A stretch of DNA of 64,000 nt from Streptomyces europaeiscabiei (lineage in GTDB: Bacteria; Actinomycetota; Actinomycetes; Streptomycetales; Streptomycetaceae): the NCBI RefSeq assembly GCF_036346855.1, contig NZ_CP107841.1:6390001-6454000 (forward strand), read 5' to 3'. The notes beneath the pieces are model-generated. The model was not told where the DNA came from, ran no database searches, and saw only the letters and a program-made list of their open reading frames with translations. The position numbers and the translations under genes were made by a program. This document shows positions 8,569-17,722 of the stretch, piece by piece; position 1 is the stretch's first letter; each line of letters begins with the position of its first letter.

Positions 8569-9396
8569 ATGAAGTCAGGCAGACGAACCGTCGCGGTGGC
8601 CGCGCTAGTGGGGGCGCTGGGGCTCTCGGTGCTGAACGCGCCGGCGGCTCAGGCGGCGGACACCGGTATCACCGTGTCGGACATCGTCATCAACAAGGGC
8701 AAGCCGATCGTGGTCGGTACGACGAAGGAGGTGCGGCCGTCCGTCACCTTCAACATCGCCCTGCCGGCCGGTCTCAGCACCGCGGACCCGTCCGACTACA
8801 CCGTGTATCCCTTCACCTACCGCGGCACCCCGAAAGCGGCCGCCGAGAGCGCTGACAACTACATAGGCCCCGGCATCTACACCTGCTTCGAGACCGACGC
8901 CAAGCACGCCCGGTGCGAGGGCACCTTCCACATCGACCCGCACCCGAGCCGGAAGCAGGTCAACTCCAACAACGACGCCACGACCTGGAAGACCGCCGTC
9001 TGGCTGCGTCTGTGGAAGGCGAGCGGCGGGCTGAAGACCGAGGAGTACGAGACCCGGTCCCAGACCGTGCAGCTCAAGCGCGCGGCCAGGGCCACCGTCG
9101 GTGCCACGCCGGAGACGGTCACCAAGGGCAAGAAGATCACCGTCACGGGCAAGCTGACCCGGGCGAACTGGAGCACCAAGAAATACGGCGGCTACAGCGG
9201 CCGTACGGTCAGCCTCCAGTACCGCGCCTCGGACGCCACCTCCTTCAAGACGGTCAAGAAGGTCACCACCAGCACCACCGGCGCCCTGAACACCACGGCC
9301 ACCGCCTCGGCCGACGGCTTCTACCGCTGGGTGTACTACGGCAACTCGACCACCGACGCGGTCACCACCCCGGCCGTCTACGTCGACGTCCGCTGA
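8569..9396 (+). CDS. Secreted protein with C-terminal Ig-like domain
   Basis: This 275-residue exported protein of unknown function has a clear Sec signal (KSGRRTVAVAALVGALGLSV, cleavage near AQAAD). The mature part contains two beta-rich regions. The C-terminal half (VTKGKKITVTGKLTRANW..., then YRASDATSFKTVKKV, then DGFYRWVYYG) is the repeated module seen in many Streptomyces secreted proteins that bind surfaces or sugars. A cysteine pair in the first half (YTCFETDAKHARCEG) may form a disulfide. AAGAGG precedes the ATG. It stands alone between a minus-strand nuclease gene and the convergent RNA-repair operon. Confidence 0.75.
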   Translation: MKSGRRTVAVAALVGALGLSVLNAPAAQAADTGITVSDIVINKGKPIVVGTTKEVRPSVTFNIALPAGLSTADPSDYTVYPFTYRGTPKAAAESADNYIGPGIYTCFETDAKHARCEGTFHIDPHPSRKQVNSNNDATTWKTAVWLRLWKASGGLKTEEYETRSQTVQLKRAARATVGATPETVTKGKKITVTGKLTRANWSTKKYGGYSGRTVSLQYRASDATSFKTVKKVTTSTTGALNTTATASADGFYRWVYYGNSTTDAVTTPAVYVDVR

Positions 9397-9405
9397 CCTC
9401 CGCGT

Positions 9406-12294
9406 TCAGCGGAGCGTCGGTACCTCGCCCCCCTCGGCCCTTGCCAGCGTGACCCCCGCCAGACCGCGCAGCCTGCGTTCCGCCACAGCGGCCAGGTCCG
9501 CGGCGGTCGGTGGGGTCGGGCCCAGGCCGATGGCGTAGCGGGCGGGGGCCGTGGCGAAGGGGCGGGGCCAGGCGTGGCACTCGGGAGCCGCCTCGGCGAG
9601 GTCGGTGATCAGGGCCCGCATCCTGCCCCGTACCCGGCCCTCGTCCGCACCCCCGTACGCACCCCCTTCCACCGTCACGACCGCCCAGGCAGCGTGGCGG
9701 CGGTGGAGCGGGGGAGGGGTGAGGAGGCCCGAGAACGCGGTGCCCTCCTCCAACAACTCCCAGGCCCGGAACAGCTCTTGGGTGATCAGGTCGCGCATGC
9801 CCGTCGTGACCTGGTCCGTGCAGGGGCGGACCGGGGCCGAGGGCGTCGCGATGGCGAGGGGGAGCCCGCCGGAGTGGCCTACGAGCCCGCCCACCGGCTC
9901 TACGAGCCCGCCCACCGGCTCTACGAGCCCGCCCACCGGCTCTACGAGCCCGCCCACCGGCTCTACGAGCCTGCCCACCGGCTCGCGCCAGTCCCACGCC
10001 GCCCACGTCGCGAAGAAATGCCGTAGGAGATCGGCCGACGGCAGGTCTCCCGCCTCGCTCGCCGTGCGGGCCGCCAGCACGGACCAGGCCAGGCCCGGCA
10101 GGCCGCCGAACGGTGCCGAGTCCAGACCCCGCGCCTTCGCCCATGCCTTGACCTGCCTGGCCAACCCGGCGAACGCCGGACCGTGGCCGCTCACCGAGGC
10201 GAGCACCGCCTCCGCGTCGCTCACCGCGCTGAGCGCGACCGCCGCGGCCTCACCCAACTCGGCCCGCCGGTCCACCGCCTCCATGGGCTCCAGCGGTCCG
10301 GTGGCCACGACGGCCAGGTCGACGTCCAGCCCGTCGAGCCGCAGCCGCAGACCGGGTACGCGTGCCCCCACCACTTCGCGCACGTCACAGGCCTCATGCG
10401 TCACTTCACTCAACTTCGCCCGAACAGTGGCCAGTTCGACCGGGCCGGGCAGTGCCGCCACCAGGTCCAGGTCGGCGCCGGGCAGCGCGCAGCCCATGCG
10501 CCGGGAGCCGACGACGTGCACGACGCCGTCGGGGAACGCGTCCGCGACGAGGCGAGTGACCCGGCCGGCTACGCCTACCCCGCCGTCCTCGTCATCCCCG
10601 CCGACCTCGTACAGCGCCGACTCTTCCCTCCAGCGCACCTCTCCCGTCCCCAGACTCACCGTCCCCCGCACCCGCATCGGCTCGTCCCCGCGTCGCGACA
10701 GCAGCGCCAGCTCGCCGACCCTGGTGGGCATGGGGGTGAGCCGGGCCGCGCAGGCGGCGGCCAGGGTGTTCGGGTCGGTGGCGCGGCCCAGGCTCAGGTG
10801 GGGGGTGAAGCCCTCGTAGCGGCCGCGGCAGCGCGGGAAGTGGCGTACGAGGGTGCTGTGCAGCTCGGCCCAGGGCTTCTCGCCGGCCGCCGCCGGGTCG
10901 AGCCACACGGTCGCGTCGTCCCGGTGGCCGAACCAGTGCACACCCTCCAGCCGGGCGTCGAACGGAGCCGTCGTGGCCGTCGCGAGCACCGAGGCCGCCT
11001 GCTCGAAGGTGTGTTCCGGTACGAAGCCGAAGAGCAGGTTCACATGCGGGGGCCAGCGGTGGATCTGCGGGTCGTGCTCCCGGCGGATGTCCTGCAACGG
11101 CGGCCACAGCTCCTCGGGAGGCAGCCACGCCAGGGCCGTACGGGCGGTCGGCCGGACGTCGAGGCACGCGAAGGCGGTGTCCGGGGCGTCAGGTCCCACC
11201 TCCGCCCGTACGGCGTAGTGGTCCGAGACGTACAGCCCGTCCGGCGAGGGCGCGTCCCCGTACAGCTCGGCCGACCGCACCCCCAGACCCTGCCCGCGCA
11301 CCAGCACCCGGTCCAGCCGGGAGGCCCGACCCGTCAGGGACGAGACCGCCGCCAGCGGGTTGGCACCAGGGTCGAAGGTCGGCGTCCTGTCGTCCGGACC
11401 GTGCGTCTCGCTCCACGCGTCCCGCATCCCGAGCGTCACCTGCGGTGTGTCGCCGCCGTCGTTGAAGTCGCCCAACAGGACGAGATCGGCGTCCAGGGCC
11501 GCCAGTCCCTCGGCGATCCGGGCCAGTTCGGCGGCGCGGCGACCGGCACCGTTCTCGGAATGGTCGCTGCTCAGATGGGTGGCCGCGACGACGAGGGGCC
11601 GTGTGGCCGTGTCCACCACGACGGAGGTCACCGCCTTGTGCGGGCCCAGCGCGTGGAACGCGGCCTCACGGACCGGCAACCGGCTCAGGAGCAGCAGACC
11701 GCACGCGTCCACGTCCCGCCCGCGCGGGTCCGTCCCCAGCGTCCATCCGGCTCGTACCCAGGGCTCGCGCAGCAGCATCGCCAGCAGCTCCGCCTCGACC
11801 TCCTGCAACGCGATCACGTCGGCCTCGGCCTCCCGCAGGGCCCGCAGCAGCAACGGCCTGCGCCCGGCGCTGTCGATGAGGTCGGCGTCGTACCGGTCCC
11901 AGAGGGTGTTCCAGGTCAGCACCCGTACGCCTTCGGAGCCCGGCTCGGAGGTCACCGCGCGCGGCGAACGAGTCGAGGGCACCCACTCCTCCCCGTCCCA
12001 CGCGTGCGGCGTGCGCGCCGTGAAGAAGGGCGCCCGGAGCAGGCGGGCCTCCTGCACGCGCCCCGCCTCCGTCGCGTCGATCCGGTCCACCCCCGTGGCC
12101 CGGTCCCACACCGTCTCGCCGTCCGCCTCGAAGAACAGCACCCGGTGCCACGGGATCTCGCCGCCGGGCACGAAGGCGGGCAGCGGAACCCGCTTGGGCG
12201 CGGCGTTCCGCTGCAGGACGCCGAGCACGAAGCGCACCGGATCGAAGCGCGCGTCCCAGCGCACCCGGTGATAGATCTCCTCGCTCGTACGCAC
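9406..12294 (-). CDS. RNA-repair protein: MJ1316, EEP, 2H phosphoesterase and nucleotidyltransferase
   Basis: Four RNA-end-processing domains are fused in this 962-residue protein. Residues about 1-80 are an MJ1316/DUF504 domain, predicted to recognise cyclic-phosphate RNA ends. Residues about 122-370 are an endonuclease/exonuclease/phosphatase domain (LTWNTLW, LQEVE, GDFND, SDHYA). Residues about 395-555 are a 2H (2'-5' RNA ligase-like) phosphoesterase with HVNL (417) and HLSL (499). From about 580 a poly(A)-polymerase-like nucleotidyltransferase follows, with VVGSRRMG and metal-binding Asp608, Asp610 and Asp659. An EPVGGLV heptad is repeated at 771-805. The GTG start lies six bp after the ligase/kinase gene with GAGGA before it, so the two are cotranscribed. 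Trimming, healing or tailing of broken RNA is inferred. Confidence 0.8.
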   Translation of the reverse strand: MRTSEEIYHRVRWDARFDPVRFVLGVLQRNAAPKRVPLPAFVPGGEIPWHRVLFFEADGETVWDRATGVDRIDATEAGRVQEARLLRAPFFTARTPHAWDGEEWVPSTRSPRAVTSEPGSEGVRVLTWNTLWDRYDADLIDSAGRRPLLLRALREAEADVIALQEVEAELLAMLLREPWVRAGWTLGTDPRGRDVDACGLLLLSRLPVREAAFHALGPHKAVTSVVVDTATRPLVVAATHLSSDHSENGAGRRAAELARIAEGLAALDADLVLLGDFNDGGDTPQVTLGMRDAWSETHGPDDRTPTFDPGANPLAAVSSLTGRASRLDRVLVRGQGLGVRSAELYGDAPSPDGLYVSDHYAVRAEVGPDAPDTAFACLDVRPTARTALAWLPPEELWPPLQDIRREHDPQIHRWPPHVNLLFGFVPEHTFEQAASVLATATTAPFDARLEGVHWFGHRDDATVWLDPAAAGEKPWAELHSTLVRHFPRCRGRYEGFTPHLSLGRATDPNTLAAACAARLTPMPTRVGELALLSRRGDEPMRVRGTVSLGTGEVRWREESALYEVGGDDEDGGVGVAGRVTRLVADAFPDGVVHVVGSRRMGCALPGADLDLVAALPGPVELATVRAKLSEVTHEACDVREVVGARVPGLRLRLDGLDVDLAVVATGPLEPMEAVDRRAELGEAAAVALSAVSDAEAVLASVSGHGPAFAGLARQVKAWAKARGLDSAPFGGLPGLAWSVLAARTASEAGDLPSADLLRHFFATWAAWDWREPVGRLVEPVGGLVEPVGGLVEPVGGLVEPVGGLVGHSGGLPLAIATPSAPVRPCTDQVTTGMRDLITQELFRAWELLEEGTAFSGLLTPPPLHRRHAAWAVVTVEGGAYGGADEGRVRGRMRALITDLAEAAPECHAWPRPFATAPARYAIGLGPTPPTAADLAAVAERRLRGLAGVTLARAEGGEVPTLR
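9880..9984. repeat. Five tandem 21-bp units inside the RNA-repair gene
   Basis: Five consecutive copies of a 21-bp unit beginning TACGAGCCCGCCCACCGG lie head to tail; the last copy has one C-to-T change. Read on the minus strand they encode repeated EPVGGLV heptads in the nucleotidyltransferase half of the protein. The period is a multiple of three, so copy-number changes would keep the frame. Confidence 0.95.
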
Positions 12295-12300
12295 GGTTCC

Positions 12301-13989
12301 TCAGACCTCTTCCTCTGTGGTCCCGCTCGCCCCGATGTACCAGGTGCGGTGCGCGTCGCCCGGATACGGCGGGGCGAAGCGGCGCAGCTGGGCGGTGAGC
12401 ACCTCGGGCGGTACCGGGTGCTCGCGGCGGGTGTTGCGCCGGATCAGCTCGTCCTCGTCGACCAGGACCACGGCATGGGTGAGCAGGGCGTTGCGGCGGT
12501 GGGCGACCGCGTGCACCAGCGAGCGCTGCTGATGGTTGAGCGAGGTGGCGTCCCACACCACCGTCCCACCGGCGGCCAGTGCCCCGTCCAGCCGGTCGAG
12601 CCCCGCGCGCAGCACGTCCGGGTTGGCCCGCTGGTCGGCCCGTGCGCCGCGCGCCTCGCGCAGATCGTCCAGCGAGACGTACGTGTCCACTCCCGTGAGC
12701 CCCCGCGCGAACGTGCTCTTGCCGCTGCCCGCCGGACCGACCAGCTGGATCAGCCTCGGGAAGGCCCCCGACCGCCAGCGCCACGTCGCGGCGACGGCCT
12801 CGTCGCAAGCGCCGGAGCCGCCCCCACCCATGCGCCCCCGCGCGTACGCCTCCCGCGCCTCGGCCCGGCACCGGACGGCCGCCTCGGAAGGCAGCCCGGC
12901 GAACGCCTCCCGCAGGGCACCCTCGTCCAGTCCCGGCACCTCCTCGGCGTGCAGCGCCGACCACTCCACCTGCTCGCGCGCCTCGTCCGTCGCCGCGGTG
13001 GCGCGGGCGACCGCGTGCAGCAGACCGAGGTCGGCGGCGAGGGACAGCCTGGCCAGGCCCGTTGGGCGGTCCTCGTCCGGGTACGGCCGGTGCAGCGCGG
13101 GGTGCAGCCCCACGACGTCGGCGACCCGGCGCGCGAGCGGCATGCCCACGACCCCGGCCAGCCGCGCCGCGAGCCGGGCTCGTCGGCCGCCCCGGTCGTG
13201 GCCGTGCAGCAGCGCGGCCAGCACGCCCACGAGCCGGTCGTCGCCGGTCCGCCCCGCCGCGTCGAAGCGGGCGACGGCCCCACGGTCGCCCTCGCCGGGC
13301 AGCCCGACGGCCTCCGCCAGCGCGTCGGCGTCGGCGGGCGCCCCGGAACGCACCGCCCACAGCGGGGCCCGCGCGCCCAGCCCGTTCTCCACGACGGCCG
13401 CGTGCATCCAGTGCGTGTCCGTCCGTACGTGCCCGGCCCGCACCCACTTGGCGACGCGGGCGCCGAACTCCTGCGCGCCGAAGCCGTCCACGACCCGGAC
13501 GACGTACCCCTCCTGGCGTGCGAGGTCCAGCCGCAGCGCGTGCAGCGCCCGCTCGTCGAACACGCCCCGCCACAGGACACGCGGCACGGGGACACCGAGT
13601 CCGCGCAGGAAGGCCACCGTCCGGTCCCAGTCCAGGCAGCGCCCGTCCCCGTCCCACACGGAGAATCCGTAGAACCAGCTGTCCAGGTCGTCGTACGCGA
13701 TCGAATGCCGGGCGAACATGTTCTCCCCGCACACCCGCCAGCCCTCCGGAACGGCGTGGCCGATACGGGCCTGGAGCGCCTTGACCCAGGTACGGGAGGG
13801 GTGGTGCGCGGAGTCGAGTGAGCGGGCGTGCAGGCCGTCGGCGTACAGCGTGGTGTTCTCGCCGTCGAGCTTCTCGGTCACCACGACCTCGCGACCGCGC
13901 AGGCCGGACAGGTCGGTGACCCGCAGATCGTCGGCGGTGGCGCCGGGGGACCAGGGCAGATGCCTGGTCCGCGGATAGTGCGTGCGCAT
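12301..13989 (-). CDS. RNA ligase fused to polynucleotide kinase
   Basis: This 562-residue protein should reseal broken RNA. The N-terminal nucleotidyltransferase ligase has the adenylation motif EKLDGEN with Lys40, then VCGENMFARHS, SWFYGFSVWD, EGYVVRV (Glu160) and AKWVR (Lys181). The C-terminal third is a P-loop kinase with Walker A GPAGSGKST (418-426), WDATSLNHQQRS and an arginine-rich lid (RRNTRRE), as in polynucleotide kinases that phosphorylate RNA 5' ends. A helical domain lies between them. A GGGGGAAC ribosome site precedes the ATG. It is the first gene of the operon with the four-domain protein and diverges from the YoaK gene. It lacks a separate phosphatase domain; the partner's EEP or 2H domain may supply that step. 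Confidence 0.85.
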   Translation of the reverse strand: MRTHYPRTRHLPWSPGATADDLRVTDLSGLRGREVVVTEKLDGENTTLYADGLHARSLDSAHHPSRTWVKALQARIGHAVPEGWRVCGENMFARHSIAYDDLDSWFYGFSVWDGDGRCLDWDRTVAFLRGLGVPVPRVLWRGVFDERALHALRLDLARQEGYVVRVVDGFGAQEFGARVAKWVRAGHVRTDTHWMHAAVVENGLGARAPLWAVRSGAPADADALAEAVGLPGEGDRGAVARFDAAGRTGDDRLVGVLAALLHGHDRGGRRARLAARLAGVVGMPLARRVADVVGLHPALHRPYPDEDRPTGLARLSLAADLGLLHAVARATAATDEAREQVEWSALHAEEVPGLDEGALREAFAGLPSEAAVRCRAEAREAYARGRMGGGGSGACDEAVAATWRWRSGAFPRLIQLVGPAGSGKSTFARGLTGVDTYVSLDDLREARGARADQRANPDVLRAGLDRLDGALAAGGTVVWDATSLNHQQRSLVHAVAHRRNALLTHAVVLVDEDELIRRNTRREHPVPPEVLTAQLRRFAPPYPGDAHRTWYIGASGTTEEEV

Positions 13990-14090
13990 GATGAACGTTC
14001 CCCCGTGTCAGCCGACGTACCTGAACCGCCGACGTACCTGATCAGCGTAGGAGCGTCGGCCGGTGGCGGGCGAGCGGATTACCCCACGCT

Positions 14091-14096
14091 TAGGGT
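14091..14096 (+). promoter_or_regulatory. Possible -10 element of a leaderless promoter
   Basis: TAGGGT fits the TANNNT -10 pattern and ends six bases before the ATG at 14103. That spacing is typical of leaderless actinobacterial transcripts. No convincing -35 was seen. If used, the transcript would begin with the first of three mini-ORFs that lead into the YoaK gene. Confidence 0.4.
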
Positions 14097-14099
14097 CCC

Positions 14100-14153
14100 G
14101 GTATGAAGCAGGTCCTGGTATGAAGCAGGTCCCGGTATGAAGCAAGCCCAGGT
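14100..14153 (+). repeat. Three 17-bp tandem repeats forming chained mini-ORFs
   Basis: Three copies of a 17-bp unit (GGTATGAAGCAGGTCCT and variants) precede the YoaK start, and the start itself is the beginning of a fourth copy. Each copy holds an ATG (14103, 14120, 14137) opening a six-codon frame (MKQVLV, MKQVPV, MKQAQV). Each stop overlaps the next ATG as ATGA, and the last overlaps the YoaK ATG at 14154. Confidence 0.9.
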
Positions 14154-14882
14154 ATGAAGCCCCGAGCGGGCGTCGGGCTCACCTCGGTCATGGTGGCGCT
14201 GACGCTGACGACCGGCATGATCGAGGCCGTCAGCTTCCTCGTGCTCGGCCCGGTGTTCACCGCGGTGCAGACCGGGAACCTCCTCTTCCTCTCCTTCGCG
14301 CTCACCGGCGCCGCCGGCCTGTCCCCGGCGGCGGCGGGCGTCTCGTTCGTGGGCTTCACGGTCGGCGCGGTGCTCGGCTCCCGGTTCGAGTCGAGCGTGG
14401 ACGCCCACGGCCGCCGCTGGTTCGTCCCCGCGCTGATCGTCGAGGCCCTGCTGCTGGGGCTCGGCGGACTGGTCGCCTGGCGCGCCGGCCTCGACGCGAC
14501 GGGCGCCCCGGCGGACGACCCGCACTTCACCGTCGTCGCCCTGGTCGCCGGGGCCATGGGCGTGCGCAACGTCACCACCCTGCGCGCGCGGGTCGCGGAC
14601 GTTCCCACCACGGTGTCCACCCGCGCCCTGACCGCGCTGCTCAGCGGCCTGCCCCCGTACCCCGACAGCCACGCGGGAACAGGCGCGAGGAACGAGGGCC
14701 GCCGCCTCGCCTCGGTCGCCGCGATGTTCGCCGGGGGCCTGCTGGGCGCCTGGCTGCTGCTGCACGAAGAGGTGTCCCCGGCGCTGGTCCTGCTGATCCC
14801 CGCCGCGCTGGTCCTGATTCTGGGCGCGCTCTACCGGGGGGTGCCACGCCGGCGTATGCCGGAGCCCTCGGAGCCCGGCTGA
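14154..14882 (+). CDS. YoaK-family (DUF1275) membrane protein
   Basis: This 242-residue integral membrane protein of the DUF1275/YoaK family has no established function. Six or so hydrophobic helices are visible. Family motifs include TGMIEAVSFLVLGPVFTAVQTGN near the N-terminus and AGAMGVRNVTTLR in the second half. The tail is basic (RGVPRRRMPEPSE). The ATG at 14154 is the fourth ATG of a 17-bp tandem repeat; the three earlier ones run into stops after six codons, so this is the only start that gives the full protein. Confidence 0.82.
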   Translation: MKPRAGVGLTSVMVALTLTTGMIEAVSFLVLGPVFTAVQTGNLLFLSFALTGAAGLSPAAAGVSFVGFTVGAVLGSRFESSVDAHGRRWFVPALIVEALLLGLGGLVAWRAGLDATGAPADDPHFTVVALVAGAMGVRNVTTLRARVADVPTTVSTRALTALLSGLPPYPDSHAGTGARNEGRRLASVAAMFAGGLLGAWLLLHEEVSPALVLLIPAALVLILGALYRGVPRRRMPEPSEPG

Positions 14883-14922
14883 ATCGTGACACCCTCGCGA
14901 GGTCGCGCCTGATCATGGACGC

Positions 14923-15210
14923 ATGAGCCTTTCAGTGAGCCGTCTCGTCGGTGCGGCCCTCATGGTCACCGGAATCGGCGTCAGCCTTTGGCTGGCACTC
15001 GGCGTACCCCAGGAGTGGACCGGAGGGATGCGGTGGGCGGGGGTTGCGCTGCGGCTGACGTCCCTGGGGGCCATCTTTCTCGGAGCTTGCTTCGTGTACC
15101 CCGACCGCGCGGCGAAGACCCCGGGCGATGCCCCGCACGGCGTGGATGCCGATGCCCCGCACGGCGCCGATGTCCACGCCCCGGGCGGCCTCGACGGCTC
15201 CCGGGTTTGA
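14923..15210 (+). CDS. Small two-helix membrane protein, unknown function
   Basis: This 95-residue protein was not recognised. Two hydrophobic stretches (LVGAALMVTGIGVSLWLAL and LTSLGAIFLGACFVYP) suggest a small membrane protein. A hydrophilic tail follows with the repeated tripeptide-like pattern DAPHGVDADAPHGADVHAPGG. It begins 40 bp after the YoaK gene and could be cotranscribed with it. Its end overlaps the -35 of the ribosomal promoter. No strong ribosome site is present, so expression is uncertain. Confidence 0.5.
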   Translation: MSLSVSRLVGAALMVTGIGVSLWLALGVPQEWTGGMRWAGVALRLTSLGAIFLGACFVYPDRAAKTPGDAPHGVDADAPHGADVHAPGGLDGSRV

Positions 15211-15234
15211 CCTGCGTCACTCTCGGGGTAATCT
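15207..15234 (+). promoter_or_regulatory. Promoter candidate for the S10 ribosomal operon
   Basis: TTGACC (15207-15212) and TAATCT (15229-15234) are separated by 16 bp, a good fit to the main vegetative sigma factor. A second, weaker candidate lies just downstream (TTGGCG at 15246 and CAGACT at 15271). Transcription from here would give a leader of about 370 nucleotides before rpsJ. Confidence 0.55.
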
Positions 15235-15239
15235 CTCCG

Positions 15240-15616
15240 GCTCGATTGGCGGAGGTGCTGGGCCGTATGGCAGACTAGCGGGGTTGCTCGGTCGAGTGTT
15301 GATGCTGCACGCCTCCCGTCGGGAGGACCGGAAGCGAGTCCCACAGTACTCGTCGCCCCAACTGCCTTACGGCAGCGCTGGAGCGGACGTACGGGAATCT
15401 TTCGGGAAGTGCCAGTGCGGCGCCGGCCAGGCACCCGGTGGGCTTCTGCTCCCGGCCTGCGGTTCCGGAAGGGCCGTGTTTCCCGGACAAGGGATGCTCG
15501 AACAAGGGGCATCCGTGTCAGCGGAAGCGCGACACACCCGACCGCGTGGGTCGGAGGAGAGCAAGGGAACGCCGGGTTCCAGAGCGTTAAACCAGACAAA
15601 GGACTACTGAGTAGCC
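15240..15616 (+). promoter_or_regulatory. Long 5' leader of the S10 operon
   Basis: About 370 bp without a convincing gene precede rpsJ. Short inverted repeats are present, for example GGATGC/GCATCC around 15492-15514 and CCGACC/GGTCGG at 15538-15554. Ribosomal operon leaders often carry r-protein feedback sites; an L4-type control element is possible here but no specific fold was recognised. AAAGGA at about 15597 is the nearest candidate ribosome site. Confidence 0.4.
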
Positions 15617-15925
15617 ATGGCGGGACAGAAGATCCGCATCCGGCTCAAGGCCTACGACCACGAGGTCATCGACAGCTCGGCGAAGAAGATCGTCGAGACG
15701 GTGACCCGCACTGGTGCGTCGGTCGCGGGCCCGGTGCCGCTGCCCACTGAGAAGAACGTGTACTGCGTCATCAAGTCGCCGCACAAGTACAAGGACTCGC
15801 GCGAGCACTTCGAGATGCGCACGCACAAGCGCCTGATCGACATCCTCGACCCGACGCCCAAGACCGTTGACTCTCTGATGCGACTCGACCTCCCGGCCGG
15901 TGTCGACATCGAGATCAAGCTCTGA
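15617..15925 (+). CDS. rpsJ: 30S ribosomal protein S10
   Basis: This is ribosomal protein S10 of the 30S head, also the NusE partner of NusB in transcription antitermination. The 102 residues include the family signatures [34 protein letters not shown] and [19 protein letters not shown]. It is the first gene of the S10 operon and lies 17 bp before rplC. Confidence 0.98.
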   Translation: MAGQKIRIRLKAYDHEVIDSSAKKIVETVTRTGASVAGPVPLPTEKNVYCVIKSPHKYKDSREHFEMRTHKRLIDILDPTPKTVDSLMRLDLPAGVDIEIKL

Positions 15926-15942
15926 AGGCCGGTGATCTGAGA

Positions 15943-16587
15943 ATGGCTAAGCAGATCAAGGGCATCCTGGGCGAGAAGCTCGGCATGACGCAGGTGTGGG
16001 ACGAGAACAACCGTGTTGTTCCGGTCACCGTCGTCAAGGCCGGCCCCAACGTCGTGACCCAGGTCCGTACGAACGATGTCGACGGCTACGAGTCGGTCCA
16101 GATCGCCTTCGGCGAGATCGACCCTCGCAAGGTGAACAAGCCCCTCAAGGGCCACTTCGCCAAGGCCGACGTCACCCCCCGCCGTCACCTCGTCGAGATC
16201 CGCACCGCGGACGCCTCCGAGTACACGCTGGGCCAGGAGATCTCCGCCGAGGTCTTCGAGGCCGGCGTCAAGGTGGACGTGACCGGCAAGAGCAAGGGCA
16301 AGGGCTTCGCCGGTGTCATGAAGCGTCACAACTTCAAGGGCCTCGGCGCCGGTCACGGCACCCAGCGCAAGCACCGCTCTCCCGGCTCCATCGGTGGCTG
16401 CGCCACCCCGGGCCGTGTGTTCAAGGGCCTCCGCATGGCGGGTCGCATGGGCAACGAGCGGGTCACCACCCAGAACCTGACCGTCCACGCCGTTGACGCG
16501 GAGAAGGGTCTGCTGCTCATCAAGGGCGCTGTCCCCGGTCCGAACGGCGGCCTCGTCCTGGTCCGCACTGCGGCCAAGGGGGCCTGA
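15943..16587 (+). CDS. rplC: 50S ribosomal protein L3
   Basis: L3 is an early-assembling 50S protein reaching toward the peptidyl-transferase centre. The 214-residue sequence starts [13 protein letters not shown] and contains the central loop signature [16 protein letters not shown], with HRSPGSIGG after it, including the glutamine-less extension typical of actinobacteria. It follows rpsJ in the S10 operon. Confidence 0.98.
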   Translation: MAKQIKGILGEKLGMTQVWDENNRVVPVTVVKAGPNVVTQVRTNDVDGYESVQIAFGEIDPRKVNKPLKGHFAKADVTPRRHLVEIRTADASEYTLGQEISAEVFEAGVKVDVTGKSKGKGFAGVMKRHNFKGLGAGHGTQRKHRSPGSIGGCATPGRVFKGLRMAGRMGNERVTTQNLTVHAVDAEKGLLLIKGAVPGPNGGLVLVRTAAKGA

Positions 16588-16594
16588 GGTACCG

Positions 16595-17254
16595 ATGAGC
16601 ACTGTTGACATCCTTTCGCCTGCAGGCGAGAAGACCGGAAGCGTCGAGCTCCCCGCGGAGATCTTCGGCGTGGAGAAGATCAGCATCCCGCTGATCCACC
16701 AGGTCGTCGTCGCGCAGAACGCGGCTGCCCGCCAGGGCACGCACAAGACCAAGCGTCGCGGTGAAGTCCGTGGTGGCGGTAAGAAGCCGTACCGCCAGAA
16801 GGGCACCGGCCGCGCCCGTCAGGGCTCGACCCGTGCGCCGCAGTTCGCCGGCGGTGGCGTCGTCCACGGCCCGCAGCCGCGTGACTACTCGCAGCGGACC
16901 CCGAAGAAGATGAAGGCCGCGGCCCTGCGCCACGCCCTCACCGACCGGGCCCGCCACAACCGCATCCACGTCGTCTCCGGCGTCGTCGAGGGTGAGAACC
17001 CGTCGACGAAGGCCGCCCGGACGCTGTTCGGCAAGATCTCGGAGCGCAAGAACCTGCTCCTGGTCGTCGACCGCGCCGACGAGGCCGCGTGGCTCTCCGC
17101 CCGCAACCTGCCCCAGGTGCACATCCTGGAGCCGGGCCAGCTGAACACGTACGACGTGATCGTCTCGGACGATGTGGTCTTCACTCAGGCCGCCCTTGAG
17201 TCCTTCGTGTCCGGCCCGAACAAGGCCAACGACACCGAAGGGAGCGAGGCCTGA
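16595..17254 (+). CDS. rplD: 50S ribosomal protein L4
   Basis: L4 lines the nascent-peptide tunnel and in many bacteria also represses the S10 operon. The ATG at 16595 (219 residues) has GAGG a few bases upstream; an in-frame upstream start would overlap rplC by nearly 100 bp and is not used. Visible signatures are [21 protein letters not shown] and [15 protein letters not shown]. The stop overlaps the rplW start (TGATG). Confidence 0.97.
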   Translation: MSTVDILSPAGEKTGSVELPAEIFGVEKISIPLIHQVVVAQNAAARQGTHKTKRRGEVRGGGKKPYRQKGTGRARQGSTRAPQFAGGGVVHGPQPRDYSQRTPKKMKAAALRHALTDRARHNRIHVVSGVVEGENPSTKAARTLFGKISERKNLLLVVDRADEAAWLSARNLPQVHILEPGQLNTYDVIVSDDVVFTQAALESFVSGPNKANDTEGSEA

Positions 17255-17673
17255 TGGCTACGCGTCACCCGAGCATTGCCCCCAAGGCTGCCAAGGCCGC
17301 CAAGGCCGCGCGCGTCGCCAAGGCGAAGCGCCACGCGACCGAGGGCAAGAACACCGTCGTCACCGCGCCCAGCAAGGCGTTCACGGACCCCCGTGACGTG
17401 CTGCTGAAGCCGGTCGTGTCGGAGAAGAGCTACGCGCTCCTCGACGAGGGCAAGTACACCTTCATCGTCGCCCCCGGCGCCAACAAGACCCAGATCAAGC
17501 AGGCCGTCCAGGCGGTCTTCTCGGTCAAGGTCACCGGGGTCAACACGATCAACCGCATCGGCAAGCGCAAGCGCACCAAGACCGGTTTCGGTCAGCGTGC
17601 CGGCTCCAAGCGCGCCATCGTGACCCTTGCCGAGGGCGACCGCATCGACATCTTCGGCGGTCCGACCGCGTAA
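17254..17673 (+). CDS. rplW: 50S ribosomal protein L23
   Basis: L23 sits at the tunnel exit and docks trigger factor and the signal recognition particle. The 139-residue protein carries an alanine/lysine-rich N-terminal extension of about 45 residues before the conserved core ([23 protein letters not shown]). The core ends with the [21 protein letters not shown] loop. Its start overlaps the rplD stop. Confidence 0.97.
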   Translation: MATRHPSIAPKAAKAAKAARVAKAKRHATEGKNTVVTAPSKAFTDPRDVLLKPVVSEKSYALLDEGKYTFIVAPGANKTQIKQAVQAVFSVKVTGVNTINRIGKRKRTKTGFGQRAGSKRAIVTLAEGDRIDIFGGPTA

Positions 17674-17722
17674 GCGGGTCGGAGCGTCCAGATAATCGGA
17701 AACTTCCGAGGACTGAGAGACA

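Noticed and set aside
9880..9984. CRISPR-like or intergenic tandem repeat
   Set aside because: Units are directly adjacent without spacers and encode an in-frame heptad within a gene.
10183..13821. 1212-residue open frame on the plus strand
   Set aside because: It is antisense to the RNA-repair operon, is rich in Arg, Gly, Pro and Gln without any domain motif, and exists because of the high-GC codon pattern of the real genes.
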